Assembly: GCA_003552075.1 (NCBI GenBank) | Contig: PUOJ01000007.1 | Location: 1-43,577 of the forward strand | DNA length: 43,577 nucleotides | Origin: Bacteroidales bacterium | GTDB taxonomy: Bacteria; Bacteroidota; Bacteroidia; Bacteroidales; UBA7960 | Reading direction: 5' to 3' | Shown: positions 1 through 9,322 of the stretch, piece by piece | Layout: every line of letters starts with the position of its first letter | Numbering within the stretch: the first letter of the stretch is position 1 | The notes under the pieces: generated by a model | The model's database searches: none | Told to the model about the DNA's origin: nothing | The model's input: the letters and a program-made list of their open reading frames with translations, nothing else | Program-made: the position numbers and the translations under genes

Positions 1-2750
1 CCGCCGCCATTGCCACGTACGTCGATGATGAGGGCTTCCTTCCGGAGCTGGGGGTAAAAGTGTTTCACAAACTCATTCAGGCCGCCGGGACCCATGTCAG
101 GCACATGGATGTATCCGACACGGCCATCGGTAGCCTCATTGACCTTTCGGATGTTTTCCTGTACCCAGTTGTAATAATACAAGTCGGCCTCATCAGCCAA
201 CGGGACCACAATTACATCGCGGGCATCGTCTTTGTCAGGCGAATCATTCACTGTAAGTTCAACCTGGGTGTCGGCCTTTCCGATCAACGATGCATATATA
301 TTGGCCATCTCATTGGTTGGCTGGCCGTTTACTGCAATGATGTAATCGCCTTCCTTCACATCAACTCCGATCTCCGTGAGCGGTGAGCGGCGGGAAGCAT
401 TCCAGTTTTCGCCCTCAAGGATCCTGTCAATGCGGTAGTATCCCGATCCATCCTGGCTGAGTTCTGCTCCGAGCAGTCCCATCGGAATGCGTTCTGCTTC
501 AGGCACATCGCCCCCACCCACATAGGCGTGACCCACATTCAGCTCACCAACCAATTCTCCGAGGATGTAAGTCAGGTCAAAGCGGTTGTTCACGTAATCA
601 ACCAATGGACGGTATTTTTCGTGCATGGCTTCCCAATCCACGCCGTGCATATTGGGTGCATAGAAAAAGTCGCGCATCTGACGCCAGGTCTCATCATAGA
701 TCTGCTCCCACTCTTTCCGCAGATTGACCCACACCTTCATGTTGGAGGTATCTACGGGATCTTCGACCTGGAAGGAAGCACGGGGCAGGTCAATCACCGC
801 ATACTGTCCGCGGTGTGCCACCATCATCTTTTGTTTGTCTGCACTGATCTGGTATCCGGAGATCTGGGCCAGGTTGGTTTCCTGCCTCGAATCCATATTA
901 AACATCATCAGGCCACTTCCTCCCCCATGGGAAGTTTTCATGTAATAGATATTATCTCCAACGGTTTGAATATTCCAATAAGTGGCCACGTCTATCGGCA
1001 GGGCAGCGATTCTGTGCTTGATCCCTGGCTTGTCAACATCGATGTGCTCTGCATCGTCATCGCCATTCTGTTGTTCATTATTATTATTCAGGCTAACTTC
1101 ATCATTTTGCGGTTCCAGGAAAGAAGACACGTCATCGCGCAAGGTGATGAAATACACACGGCTCATGTCCGTGTAAGCATGGTTCCACTCCGTACGGCTA
1201 TAAATCGGGTTGAAGTCACGATTGGAAGAGAAGAACAGGTACTTGCCTCGGTCACAGAACGACGGACTGCTGGATGCGTACCAGCCGCTTGTTACCGGGA
1301 AACAGACCTCCTCTTCCAGGTTGTAGATGTGGATCCTGGAATAGTGTTCCAATTCGGGTCGTGTCCATGTGATCCAGCGGCTGTCGGGAGCCCAGCTGTA
1401 CTGGGTGATCTCACCGGCTTCGGCCTGGTCGACAAGGGTCACTTCCTTGGTGTTGATGTCCACATATTGCAGCCGCAGCTTTTTGTCTGACCACATGATC
1501 TTCTCCGAGTCCGGCGACCAGCTCAGCGAATACTTGTAGGTATCAGCATCCGTGGTCAGCTGGATGGGCTGACCGCGGCCGTCCTGGGGTAAGATGTATA
1601 TCTCATCTTCACCGGTGGCGTCAGAAATGTAGGCAATGTATTTACCATCAGGAGACCAGGTCACATTGCGTTCGTGTATGCCAGATGTCTCTGTAAGGTT
1701 CCGGGTAATGCCGCTGGAGGCAGGAACGCTCCAGACATCTCCCCGTGCGCCAAATGCTACACGTTTACCATCAGGGGCCAGTGAAGCTGTGCGGATCATC
1801 TCTGAGGCATCTTTGCGCTGTTCGCGGCCCAGGGCCAGGTCCTCGGCAATACGCACGCTGATGCGCTCCGTGGTTTCACTCTCCAGGTCGAACACATGAA
1901 GATAGCCGCCATTTTCATATATGATGGCATCATCGCCGAGTGAAGGGAACTTGATGTCAAAGTCCTCGTAGTGCGTCAGCTTGCGGGTTTGTTCTGTTTC
2001 CATGTCATAGACAAAAAGGTTCATCCTGCCGTCGCGGTCAGAGGTAAAATATACCTGGTCATCTACCCACATAGGGAAAATATCCTGCGCACCCTCTTCC
2101 TGGGTGAGGTTTATGGTGGTTCTTTCATTCAGGTCGTGCAGCCAGACATCGTCGGCCATTCCACCCGAATAATATTTCCAGGTACGGAATTCGCGAAAAA
2201 CGCGGTTATACACGAAACGGTCACCCGTGTCATCGAAGCTGATCCAGCCCCCTTCCGGTACGGGTATTTGTTCAGGCAGCCCGCCGTCTTTGCTCACCGT
2301 GAAAAGCTCGCCCTTAAATGCATTGAATGACCGTTTGCGCGTTCGAAAAATGATGTGTTCATCATCACGCCATCCCATCACGATGTTGTTCGGGCCCATG
2401 CGATCGGACAGGTCATCGCGCCCCAGGGTGGCTGTATAGGTCAGGCGCTCCGGCACACCTCCTTCTGCCGGCATCAGATACACTTCCGTGTTGCCATCGT
2501 ACTGCCCGGTAAAAGCGATGTGTTCACCATCCGGACTGAAACGGGCAAACATCTTGTATCCGGGATGGTTGGTGAGCTTCCTGGCCACACCGCCGTCACG
2601 ATCCACGGTATAGAGGTCGCCTGCATAACTGAAAACCACCTGGTCGCCATGCAGTGCAGGGAAACGCATAAGCCGTGCCTCTTCTGCACTGGCGGAGCAG
2701 AAAGAGGCAGCCAGGATGAAAGAAAAAATAAGCAAGGATAGTTTTTTCAT
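1..2750 (-). CDS. Tricorn-like S41 family peptidase (signal peptide, PD40 beta-propeller repeats, PDZ region); C-terminus runs off the window
   Basis: Manual reverse-strand translation from ATG at 2750: MKKLSLLIFSFILAASFCSASAEEARLMRFPALHGDQVVFSYAGDLYTVDRDGG..., repeated SPDGxxxAF/Y motifs, later EGDYIIAVNGQPT (PDZ-like) and LIIDVRGNGG at the window edge. Open to the edge, so absent from the ORF track. Confidence 0.9.
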   Translation of the reverse strand, partial: MKKLSLLIFSFILAASFCSASAEEARLMRFPALHGDQVVFSYAGDLYTVDRDGGVARKLTNHPGYKMFARFSPDGEHIAFTGQYDGNTEVYLMPAEGGVPERLTYTATLGRDDLSDRMGPNNIVMGWRDDEHIIFRTRKRSFNAFKGELFTVSKDGGLPEQIPVPEGGWISFDDTGDRFVYNRVFREFRTWKYYSGGMADDVWLHDLNERTTINLTQEEGAQDIFPMWVDDQVYFTSDRDGRMNLFVYDMETEQTRKLTHYEDFDIKFPSLGDDAIIYENGGYLHVFDLESETTERISVRIAEDLALGREQRKDASEMIRTASLAPDGKRVAFGARGDVWSVPASSGITRNLTETSGIHERNVTWSPDGKYIAYISDATGEDEIYILPQDGRGQPIQLTTDADTYKYSLSWSPDSEKIMWSDKKLRLQYVDINTKEVTLVDQAEAGEITQYSWAPDSRWITWTRPELEHYSRIHIYNLEEEVCFPVTSGWYASSSPSFCDRGKYLFFSSNRDFNPIYSRTEWNHAYTDMSRVYFITLRDDVSSFLEPQNDEVSLNNNNEQQNGDDDAEHIDVDKPGIKHRIAALPIDVATYWNIQTVGDNIYYMKTSHGGGSGLMMFNMDSRQETNLAQISGYQISADKQKMMVAHRGQYAVIDLPRASFQVEDPVDTSNMKVWVNLRKEWEQIYDETWRQMRDFFYAPNMHGVDWEAMHEKYRPLVDYVNNRFDLTYILGELVGELNVGHAYVGGGDVPEAERIPMGLLGAELSQDGSGYYRIDRILEGENWNASRRSPLTEIGVDVKEGDYIIAVNGQPTNEMANIYASLIGKADTQVELTVNDSPDKDDARDVIVVPLADEADLYYYNWVQENIRKVNEATDGRVGYIHVPDMGPGGLNEFVKHFYPQLRKEALIIDVRGNGG

Positions 2751-2986
2751 GATCATTGGGATTATTTGGTTTATGTATTAAGTTTGCAGAAAAACAAATA
2801 TACAGGATTATTGAAAAAAATCAGTAAAAATGTAAGCATGACCAGCAAAAAACAACAATGCCTGCTGTTTTAAAGACTAAGTGATGCATTTTATATTGAA
2901 CAATTAAGGTTAAAAATCGTTATTCTATAAACTTTTAATGCTTTTTCACGAATGAATTCACAACTTTATAAACCTATCTAAATTAA

Positions 2987-3682
2987 ATGAATATGGAAGA
3001 GAACAAAACGATGCAGGAAGTAACGAAGTTGCCTTTGATTGGCGATCCCGCGCCCAGTTTCCGGGCCAAAACCACGATGGGACCCTTAAATTTTCCTGAA
3101 GATTACAAAGGCAAGTGGGTAATCCTCTTCAGCCATCCGGCGGATTTTACCCCGGTATGCACCACTGAGTTCATGACTTTTGCCACCATGCAGGAAGATT
3201 TCCGCAAGCTGAACACGGAGCTGATCGGGCTTTCGATAGACAGCATTTACGCGCACATCGCCTGGCTACGCACCATCAAAGAGAAGATCGAGTTCAAGGG
3301 GATGAAGAACGTGGAAGTGAACTTCCCGGTGATCGAAGACCTGAAAATGGATGTATCCAAAAAGTTTGGTATTGTGCAACCCAATGCATCCACCACACAG
3401 GCGGTACGCGCAGTCTTCATCATGGACCCGGAAGCCAATGTCCGTGCCATCCTCTATTACCCGCTCAGCACGGGACGCAACATGGATGAGATCAAGCGGA
3501 TGATCATCGCCATGCAAAAGGCAGACAAGGAACAGATCGCCACACCGGCAAACTGGGAGCCTGGTGACGACGTGATCATACCGCCTCCAGGATCTTGCGG
3601 CACCGCCAAAGACCGCGTAGAATCAAAAGATGACGACAAGTATTGCCTCGACTGGTTCATGTGCTTCCGCAAGGAAAAATAG
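2987..3682 (+). CDS. Peroxiredoxin (AhpC/TSA, Prx6/archaeal-like)
   Basis: SHPADFTPVCTTEF peroxidatic motif, plus C-terminal extension with CGTAK and YCLDWFMC. Start could be 2993. Confidence 0.92.
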   Translation: MNMEENKTMQEVTKLPLIGDPAPSFRAKTTMGPLNFPEDYKGKWVILFSHPADFTPVCTTEFMTFATMQEDFRKLNTELIGLSIDSIYAHIAWLRTIKEKIEFKGMKNVEVNFPVIEDLKMDVSKKFGIVQPNASTTQAVRAVFIMDPEANVRAILYYPLSTGRNMDEIKRMIIAMQKADKEQIATPANWEPGDDVIIPPPGSCGTAKDRVESKDDDKYCLDWFMCFRKEK

Positions 3683-3705
3683 TTTTTTCATAGCTGATTA
3701 TCAAG

Positions 3706-3738
3706 GGCCGTTTGCGCAACAGCAAACGGCCTTTTTTT
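3706..3738 (+). terminator. Rho-independent terminator after peroxiredoxin
   Basis: Perfect 10-bp stem ggccgtttgc/gcaaacggcc, loop gcaaca, followed by 7 T. Confidence 0.9.
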
Positions 3739-3808
3739 ACGAACAGCCTTGAACATTTCTTTTGGCTTGAATGTTTAAATGCTTTGATTTAGGAAATCAC
3801 AACAAACA

Positions 3809-3840
3809 TTTGTTTAATCCAAAAACAATTTTTATCTTTA
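3809..3840 (+). promoter_or_regulatory. Bacteroidota-type promoter candidate upstream of the outer-membrane barrel gene
   Basis: TTTG (3809-3812), 20-bp spacer, TATCTTTA (7/8 match to TAnnTTTG). Confidence 0.45.
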
Positions 3841-3991
3841 ACTTTCTTTTTTTTATCAAGTTTGTTCAGGTGTTCTTAAGCCTGACATGCGATATGTAAA
3901 GATGCTTTAATCCACCATTAGAATGGGTGGGGAGTTCCGAAAATCCTTAAGAGTAGGGTCAAAACAATTTACAAACAAAAAACAAAGCAAA

Positions 3992-4513
3992 ATGAAACAA
4001 GTAAAACGATTTGCAATGCATTTGGCATTGGTTTTCATGCTATCATTTGCAGGCTTACACCTGCAAGCGCAGGACTTCAGTGAGGGGCAAATAGCAATTA
4101 ACGCCGGAATCTCCTACGGCTTTGATGTGGAAGATCTTGGTATTAGAGCCGGAGCCACCTATTTCCTGAATGAAGACATGCGGGTTGGAGGTGATTTGAC
4201 CTACTGGCTTCTTGACTCGCCCAGTGGCGTTTCTTTTACTTATTTGGAGATCAATGGTAATTTCAACTACATTTTTTACAAAGAAGACGACCTGATGCTC
4301 TATGGTATTGGTGCACTTGGTATACACTATGCATCTGTTTCTTATGACAATGGCGCGTTTATGGACGATTATTCCGATACCGACCTTGCGCTTGGATTAG
4401 GTGTTGGGCTGGAATATAACCTGGGAGGTATCTCACTCTTCGCAGAGCCGAAGATTTTCCTGAGTGGCTTCGATCAAGCAAAATTCAATATTGGAGTACG
4501 TTACTATCTCTAA
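3992..4513 (+). CDS. Outer membrane beta-barrel protein
   Basis: ATG at 3992 gives a signal peptide (MKQVKRFAMHLALVFMLSFAGLHLQAQ); alternating strand pattern and terminal aromatic-rich strand FNIGVRYYL. Confidence 0.8.
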   Translation: MKQVKRFAMHLALVFMLSFAGLHLQAQDFSEGQIAINAGISYGFDVEDLGIRAGATYFLNEDMRVGGDLTYWLLDSPSGVSFTYLEINGNFNYIFYKEDDLMLYGIGALGIHYASVSYDNGAFMDDYSDTDLALGLGVGLEYNLGGISLFAEPKIFLSGFDQAKFNIGVRYYL

Positions 4514-4553
4514 AACCCACTTTTCATTCACTAACCCTTAAACGATTTCCATT

Positions 4554-4847
4554 ATGAAAAAAAGACTGATCAATTCCCTGCTGATTGTAGGAGTGGCCAT
4601 CCTGATGACCTCCTGCTACACCTATACATTCAGTGTGGGTGAAGGTGCCCAGACGGGCGTGGAAGTAACGGCCAAGAACCATTACGTGATTTATGGCCTC
4701 GCGCCTGTCAGCATATCAGACCCGGTTGAAATGGCCAATGGTGCTGATGACTTCGATGTAAAAATCGAGCATACTTTTATCGACGGACTGCTGAATGCCA
4801 TTACTTTTGGCATCTACACGCCAACTACCACGACAGTCTGGCGATGA
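4554..4847 (+). CDS. Bor-like small lipoprotein
   Basis: Lipobox LMTSC; FIDGLLNAITFGIYTPTTTTVW resembles the lambda Bor C-terminus (FVNGLLGFITLGIYTPLEARVYC, from memory). Confidence 0.7.
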   Translation: MKKRLINSLLIVGVAILMTSCYTYTFSVGEGAQTGVEVTAKNHYVIYGLAPVSISDPVEMANGADDFDVKIEHTFIDGLLNAITFGIYTPTTTTVWR

Positions 4848-4870
4848 CCCGCATGGGCAAAAGCAATCAA

Positions 4871-4905
4871 CAGGGAAACCGGCTTGGTTTCCCTGTTTGT
4901 TTTTT
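4871..4905 (+). terminator. Rho-independent terminator after Bor-like gene
   Basis: Stem cagggaaacc/ggtttccctg, loop ggctt, followed by tttgtttttt. Confidence 0.85.
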
Positions 4906-4922
4906 AACCAATTTTTTGAATA

Positions 4923-5132
4923 ATGAAGAAAGGATATCTGATCTCAGGGCTTATCATCGTGTTGCTTTCAGTTGGCAGAGGCATAAACTACCTGACAGAC
5001 TTCCGTGAATTGGATCCTGAGCACCAGCAGCTGTTTTATGAATACCACAGTGGCCACCTGATTGGCACGGGCATCATATTCCTGCTGGGACTGGTGTTGG
5101 TTTTTGCGGGATTCAGAAAAAAGCGGCGTTAG
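4923..5132 (+). CDS. Small hydrophobic membrane protein, function unknown
   Basis: 69 aa with two predicted hydrophobic segments and a basic C-terminus (GFRKKRR). Confidence 0.55.
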   Translation: MKKGYLISGLIIVLLSVGRGINYLTDFRELDPEHQQLFYEYHSGHLIGTGIIFLLGLVLVFAGFRKKRR

Positions 5133-5139
5133 TGCGCAG

Positions 5140-6666
5140 CTACTTTTTCAGTATCATCCGGAAAGTGGTTCCGTTGTTTATGGCAGAATCCTTGACGAAA
5201 AGCTTGCCGCCATGATACTGCTCAATGATGCGCTTGCTCAGAGACAACCCCAGGCCCCACCCGCTCTTCTTGCTGGTAAATCCCGGATGAAACACCGCCT
5301 TGTGTTTGGATTGCGGAATACCGCGACCATCGTCCGAGATATCGACCAGCACCTGGTCATCATAGGCTTCCAGGGTAATGTATATATTACCGGACCCATG
5401 CATGGCATCGATCGCATTTTTGATGATGTTTTCCACAACCCATCCAAAAAGATTCGGGTTATGAGGGACCTCCACTGGCTTATCCGGGGATGCCACCTTG
5501 ATTGAAACCTTACGTGGTGTGCGCAAACGCATGTATTCCACCACATCGTCCACGGATGCCCTGACGTCCATCATGAGCAACTGGGGCGGGGAGCCAATCT
5601 TAGAAAAACGCTCGGTAATATCTTCAAGCCGTTTGACATCCTTTGAAATTTCTCTGATGGTGTCTTCATCCACTCCTTTCATCTTCAATAGCTCCATCCA
5701 GGCAATCAGAGAAGACAACGGAGTCCCCAGCTGATGTGCTGTTTCCTTTGACATGCCTACCCACACCTGGTTCTGTTCGGCATTGCGGGCCATGCTGAAC
5801 AGCATGTAGGCCACGAAAAGAAAAATGCCAATTGCCAAAAATTGTGCCAGCGGATAATACCTGAGCTGGGTAAGCAACAGGGAGCTTGTGTAATAGACAT
5901 AGGACGGGCCATAGTTGGGCAGGCTGACCTCCAGGTAACGATCTTTTCCGGCCATGGAGCGAATCAGGTCCTGCACCTCCTGTTCATCATCAAAATCCAC
6001 GCCCTGGATGTTTCCATGGGCGATCAGTTCAGAGCCGGTTCGATCGACTACAATCACAGGCACATTGGCGGAATTCACCACCAGATCCGAAATAAAGGTG
6101 TCGATCAGGTCATCCAGCACGATGCGCAACTCGGTAAACACATTGGAGTCTTCATAATACACATAACGGTGTTCCCCATTAATCGGAAAACTCAGGGGTG
6201 GATATGTGGAGAAAAAGTCGGCCAGTTTGCCCGTGAACGTATCATATTCCGAAAACTGACCATCCAGGTTGGCTACGCTGATCACTGCGCCTTCTTCATC
6301 GGTAAGCACCAGGGGGATGGTGGTGTTGCTTTGCAGGATATTGATATAAAAAGTCAGGGCATCACGGTCATCTTCATGCTCCAGTCTTTCATACACATCT
6401 ACGAGCAGATCCACGCGTTTCTCTTCCTCGCCGCGGATCTCAGAAAACAATCTTTCACTGTCGCGCAAAAGGGTTTCCCGCTTCCGAATGGCATCTGCCC
6501 AAAGTTCTACCCGCTGTCGCTCATCGCTGGCTATTTTGCGCACCATGATGTCGGTATAATAGAGCGAAGCCAGCACGATGAGTGCGGCAAAAACCAATAA
6601 ATAAAGCTTCCAACGCTGCTTTTGCGAATAGATCTGAAATCCGGTAATTTTTTTTAATAGTTCCAA
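5140..6666 (-). CDS. Membrane sensor histidine kinase
   Basis: N-terminal TM, H-box KETAHQLGTPLSSLIAW, N-box NLFGWVVENIIKNAIDAM, G-boxes DDGRGIP and GWGLGLSLSKRI. Confidence 0.92.
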   Translation of the reverse strand: MELLKKITGFQIYSQKQRWKLYLLVFAALIVLASLYYTDIMVRKIASDERQRVELWADAIRKRETLLRDSERLFSEIRGEEEKRVDLLVDVYERLEHEDDRDALTFYINILQSNTTIPLVLTDEEGAVISVANLDGQFSEYDTFTGKLADFFSTYPPLSFPINGEHRYVYYEDSNVFTELRIVLDDLIDTFISDLVVNSANVPVIVVDRTGSELIAHGNIQGVDFDDEQEVQDLIRSMAGKDRYLEVSLPNYGPSYVYYTSSLLLTQLRYYPLAQFLAIGIFLFVAYMLFSMARNAEQNQVWVGMSKETAHQLGTPLSSLIAWMELLKMKGVDEDTIREISKDVKRLEDITERFSKIGSPPQLLMMDVRASVDDVVEYMRLRTPRKVSIKVASPDKPVEVPHNPNLFGWVVENIIKNAIDAMHGSGNIYITLEAYDDQVLVDISDDGRGIPQSKHKAVFHPGFTSKKSGWGLGLSLSKRIIEQYHGGKLFVKDSAINNGTTFRMILKK

Positions 6667-6826
6667 TGTTATCCTCCGCTAATCCCTGTGCAATTTGCCA
6701 GGTTCAAAAATACGTTTTTTATATGATACGAAAGGGCCGCGGGTATCCAAAGCCTGACTGCCATCTAGTGTGCTTTTTGCATGTGTCTTCCGGCCTGTTT
6801 TTAATCATTAACGATAAAACAGGGGA

Positions 6827-6853
6827 TTGGTGTATTGATAATCATTATTTTTG
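6827..6853 (+). promoter_or_regulatory. Bacteroidota-type promoter candidate upstream of GH3-family gene
   Basis: TTG at 6827 and TATTTTTG (TAnnTTTG) at 6846-6853; no upstream coding sequence on this strand. Confidence 0.45.
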
Positions 6854-6887
6854 TGCGAAATTTCGCATTTGTAAAGCAATAGGGCTC

Positions 6888-8405
6888 ATGTCTTTTATTA
6901 GCAATGTCATCTCATGGTTCCTGAGAAAGCGAATCAACCAGATTGATCATTTCCGCTCACATCCCACAGAGGTTCAGCAGGACACGTTAAAAGCACTGTT
7001 GCATGCAGCGCGCAATACCGAGTGGGGGAAAAAATATAGTTATGGAGAGATCAGGGATTATGAAACATATCGCCAAAGGGTGCCTTTACAGGGTTATGAG
7101 GATGTAAAGCCTTACATCGACCGATTATTGAAGGGCGAACAACATATACTTTGGCCATCCCGTATTCAGTGGTTTGCAAAATCCTCCGGAACTACAGCAG
7201 ATCGCAGCAAGTTCATCCCAATCAGCCAGGAATCGCTCTCAGATTGTCATTACCGGGCGGGCAAGGATGTGCTCTCGCTGTATTGCCATAACCACCCGGG
7301 GTCTGAGATTTTTGACGGCAAGGGATTAATCATGGGAGGAAGCCACAGTGTGAGCGAGATCAACAATCAAGCCTATTACGGAGATCTTTCAGCGGTCTTG
7401 CTGCAAAATGCACCTCCCCTGGGATCATTCTTTCGCACACCCGGATTATCACTGGCCTTGCTCGACAACTGGGAGGAGAAACTGGATAAGGTGGCACATG
7501 CGACCTATCGCCAAAACGTGACCAATATCAGCGGTGTTCCCTCATGGAACCTGGTGCTGTTAAAACATATACTTGAAATTACCGGGAGAAATCACATCCT
7601 CGAAGTCTGGCCAAATCTGGAGCTTTTTATCCATGGTGGCGTAAGTTTTGCTCCGTATAAAAGCCAGTTTGAGAAGATCATTCCATCACCGGAGATGAAT
7701 TACATGGAGACCTACAATGCATCTGAAGGGTTTTTTGGCATTCAGGACATACCAGAATCCAATGAAATGCTGCTGATGCTGGATTATGGCATCTTTTATG
7801 AATTTATCCCCATGGATTCCTACGGGCAACCCAGCGAAATAGCCATTCCACTCAGTGAAGTGAAAAAGGACACCAACTACGCCATGGTGATCAGCACAAA
7901 TGCGGGCCTCTGGCGGTATATGATTGGTGACACCGTACGTTTTACTTCCACTGCCCCCTACCGCATCCGCATATCCGGCCGCACCAAAAACTATATCAAC
8001 GCTTTTGGTGAAGAAGTGATCATCGACAACGCCGAAGGTGCATTGGAAGCAGCTTGCCGTGCCACAGGTGCCATAATCAGTGAATACACGGCCGCACCGG
8101 TATACCTCGACGATGATGAATCAGCTGCACATCAATACATCATTGAATTTGAACAAGAGCCGGACAGCGCAGAGAAGTTTACCGGAATACTGGATGAGGA
8201 ACTTCGCAAATTGAACTCTGATTATGACGCCAAGCGCAGTGCCGACCTGATGCTTAAAAAACCACTCATCACCAAAGCACCGCCCAGGACTTTTTTCAAC
8301 TGGATGAAAAAACGAGGCAAAATAGGAGGACAGAATAAGGTTCCCAGGTTGTACAACAACCGGAAATATGCTGACAGCATTCTCGGCTTCATGAAAAACA
8401 GGTGA
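6888..8405 (+). CDS. GH3 auxin-responsive promoter family protein (adenylating acyl-amido synthetase-like)
   Basis: Start chosen at 6888 (MSFISNVISWFLRKRINQIDHF). FAKSSGTTADRSKFIP adenylation motif, NYMETYNASEGFFGIQ, WRYMIGDTVRFT, ISGRTKNYINAFGEEV. Confidence 0.9.
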   Translation: MSFISNVISWFLRKRINQIDHFRSHPTEVQQDTLKALLHAARNTEWGKKYSYGEIRDYETYRQRVPLQGYEDVKPYIDRLLKGEQHILWPSRIQWFAKSSGTTADRSKFIPISQESLSDCHYRAGKDVLSLYCHNHPGSEIFDGKGLIMGGSHSVSEINNQAYYGDLSAVLLQNAPPLGSFFRTPGLSLALLDNWEEKLDKVAHATYRQNVTNISGVPSWNLVLLKHILEITGRNHILEVWPNLELFIHGGVSFAPYKSQFEKIIPSPEMNYMETYNASEGFFGIQDIPESNEMLLMLDYGIFYEFIPMDSYGQPSEIAIPLSEVKKDTNYAMVISTNAGLWRYMIGDTVRFTSTAPYRIRISGRTKNYINAFGEEVIIDNAEGALEAACRATGAIISEYTAAPVYLDDDESAAHQYIIEFEQEPDSAEKFTGILDEELRKLNSDYDAKRSADLMLKKPLITKAPPRTFFNWMKKRGKIGGQNKVPRLYNNRKYADSILGFMKNR

Positions 8406-8442
8406 TCGATCAGGACATCTGGCAAAATCCCGAAAAAGAACG

Positions 8443-8450
8443 TATTTTTG
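8443..8450 (+). promoter_or_regulatory. -7 element candidate (TATTTTTG) upstream of deoxynucleoside kinase
   Basis: Match to TAnnTTTG in the short gap before 8482; no clear -33 element. Confidence 0.3.
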
Positions 8451-8481
8451 TGTGAAGCACTAACCAACAACATCCAAAATC

Positions 8482-9096
8482 ATGCACATCGCCATTGCCG
8501 GGAACATAGGTTCAGGCAAAACAACCCTGACCGGACTGCTCTCTAAACATTATGGATGGGAAGCCCACTACGAAGATGTGGATACCAATCCATACCTTAA
8601 CAATTTCTACGAAGACATGAAGCGCTGGTCATTTAACCTGCAGGTATATTTTCTGAACAGCAGGTTCAGGCAGGTCGTGGAGATCAGAAAAAGAGAAAAA
8701 ACGGTCATTCAGGACAGAACCATATACGAAGATGCCTATATTTTTGCTCCCAATTTGCACGAAATGGGTTTGATGGAGTCAAGAGACTATAACAATTACG
8801 CCAGTCTTTTTGAATTGATGGTTTCCTTCATACAATCCCCTGACCTTCTTATTTACCTTAAAGCCAGTGTACCCACCCTGGTCAATCAAATTCAGAAAAG
8901 AGGAAGAGACTACGAGAATTCCATAAGGCTGGACTATCTTAAAAAGCTCAATGAGCGGTATGAAGATTGGATCAATGGTTATGATCAGGGCAAGTTGCTT
9001 ATCATCGATGTGGATCACACCAAGTTCAGTGAAAGCCAGTCCGATCTTGGTGATGTGATCCGAAAGATCGACGCGGAAATTCACGGATTGTTCTGA
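8482..9096 (+). CDS. Deoxynucleoside kinase family protein
   Basis: P-loop GNIGSGKTTL, QDRTIYEDAYIFA, LIYLKASVPTLVNQIQKRGRDYE. Confidence 0.92.
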   Translation: MHIAIAGNIGSGKTTLTGLLSKHYGWEAHYEDVDTNPYLNNFYEDMKRWSFNLQVYFLNSRFRQVVEIRKREKTVIQDRTIYEDAYIFAPNLHEMGLMESRDYNNYASLFELMVSFIQSPDLLIYLKASVPTLVNQIQKRGRDYENSIRLDYLKKLNERYEDWINGYDQGKLLIIDVDHTKFSESQSDLGDVIRKIDAEIHGLF

Positions 9097-9252
9097 AGTT
9101 GGCACCACCCCTTCTCTTGGGCCAGCACATAAGCAGCAGCAAGGAAATTGCGGAACCGGAAACCAGGCATCCGTTTGACATAATTGGCAAGCATATCGGA
9201 AAGCAAGTCACAAAGAAAATTACTTGCATTGATGCGGTCAATCAAATAATCA

Positions 9253-9260
9253 TATTTTTG
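9253..9260 (+). promoter_or_regulatory. -7 element candidate (TATTTTTG) upstream of HU-like/SPOR gene
   Basis: Match to TAnnTTTG; a TTG lies 21 bp upstream. Confidence 0.35.
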
Positions 9261-9322
9261 CTTAACTTAGTGGAAAGAATTCATCTTTATTAGAAGACAC
9301 GCTGCCAAAAAAAAATCAACAT

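Noticed and set aside
528-1490. 320-aa + strand ORF (and overlapping 60-386, 1971-2330, 2355-2741 ORFs)
   Set aside because: Antisense shadows of the tricorn-like protease, which reads through on the minus strand with clear motifs but is open at the window edge.
5842-6600. 252-aa + strand ORF opposite the histidine kinase
   Set aside because: Antisense of a well-supported kinase sensor region; no recognisable domain.
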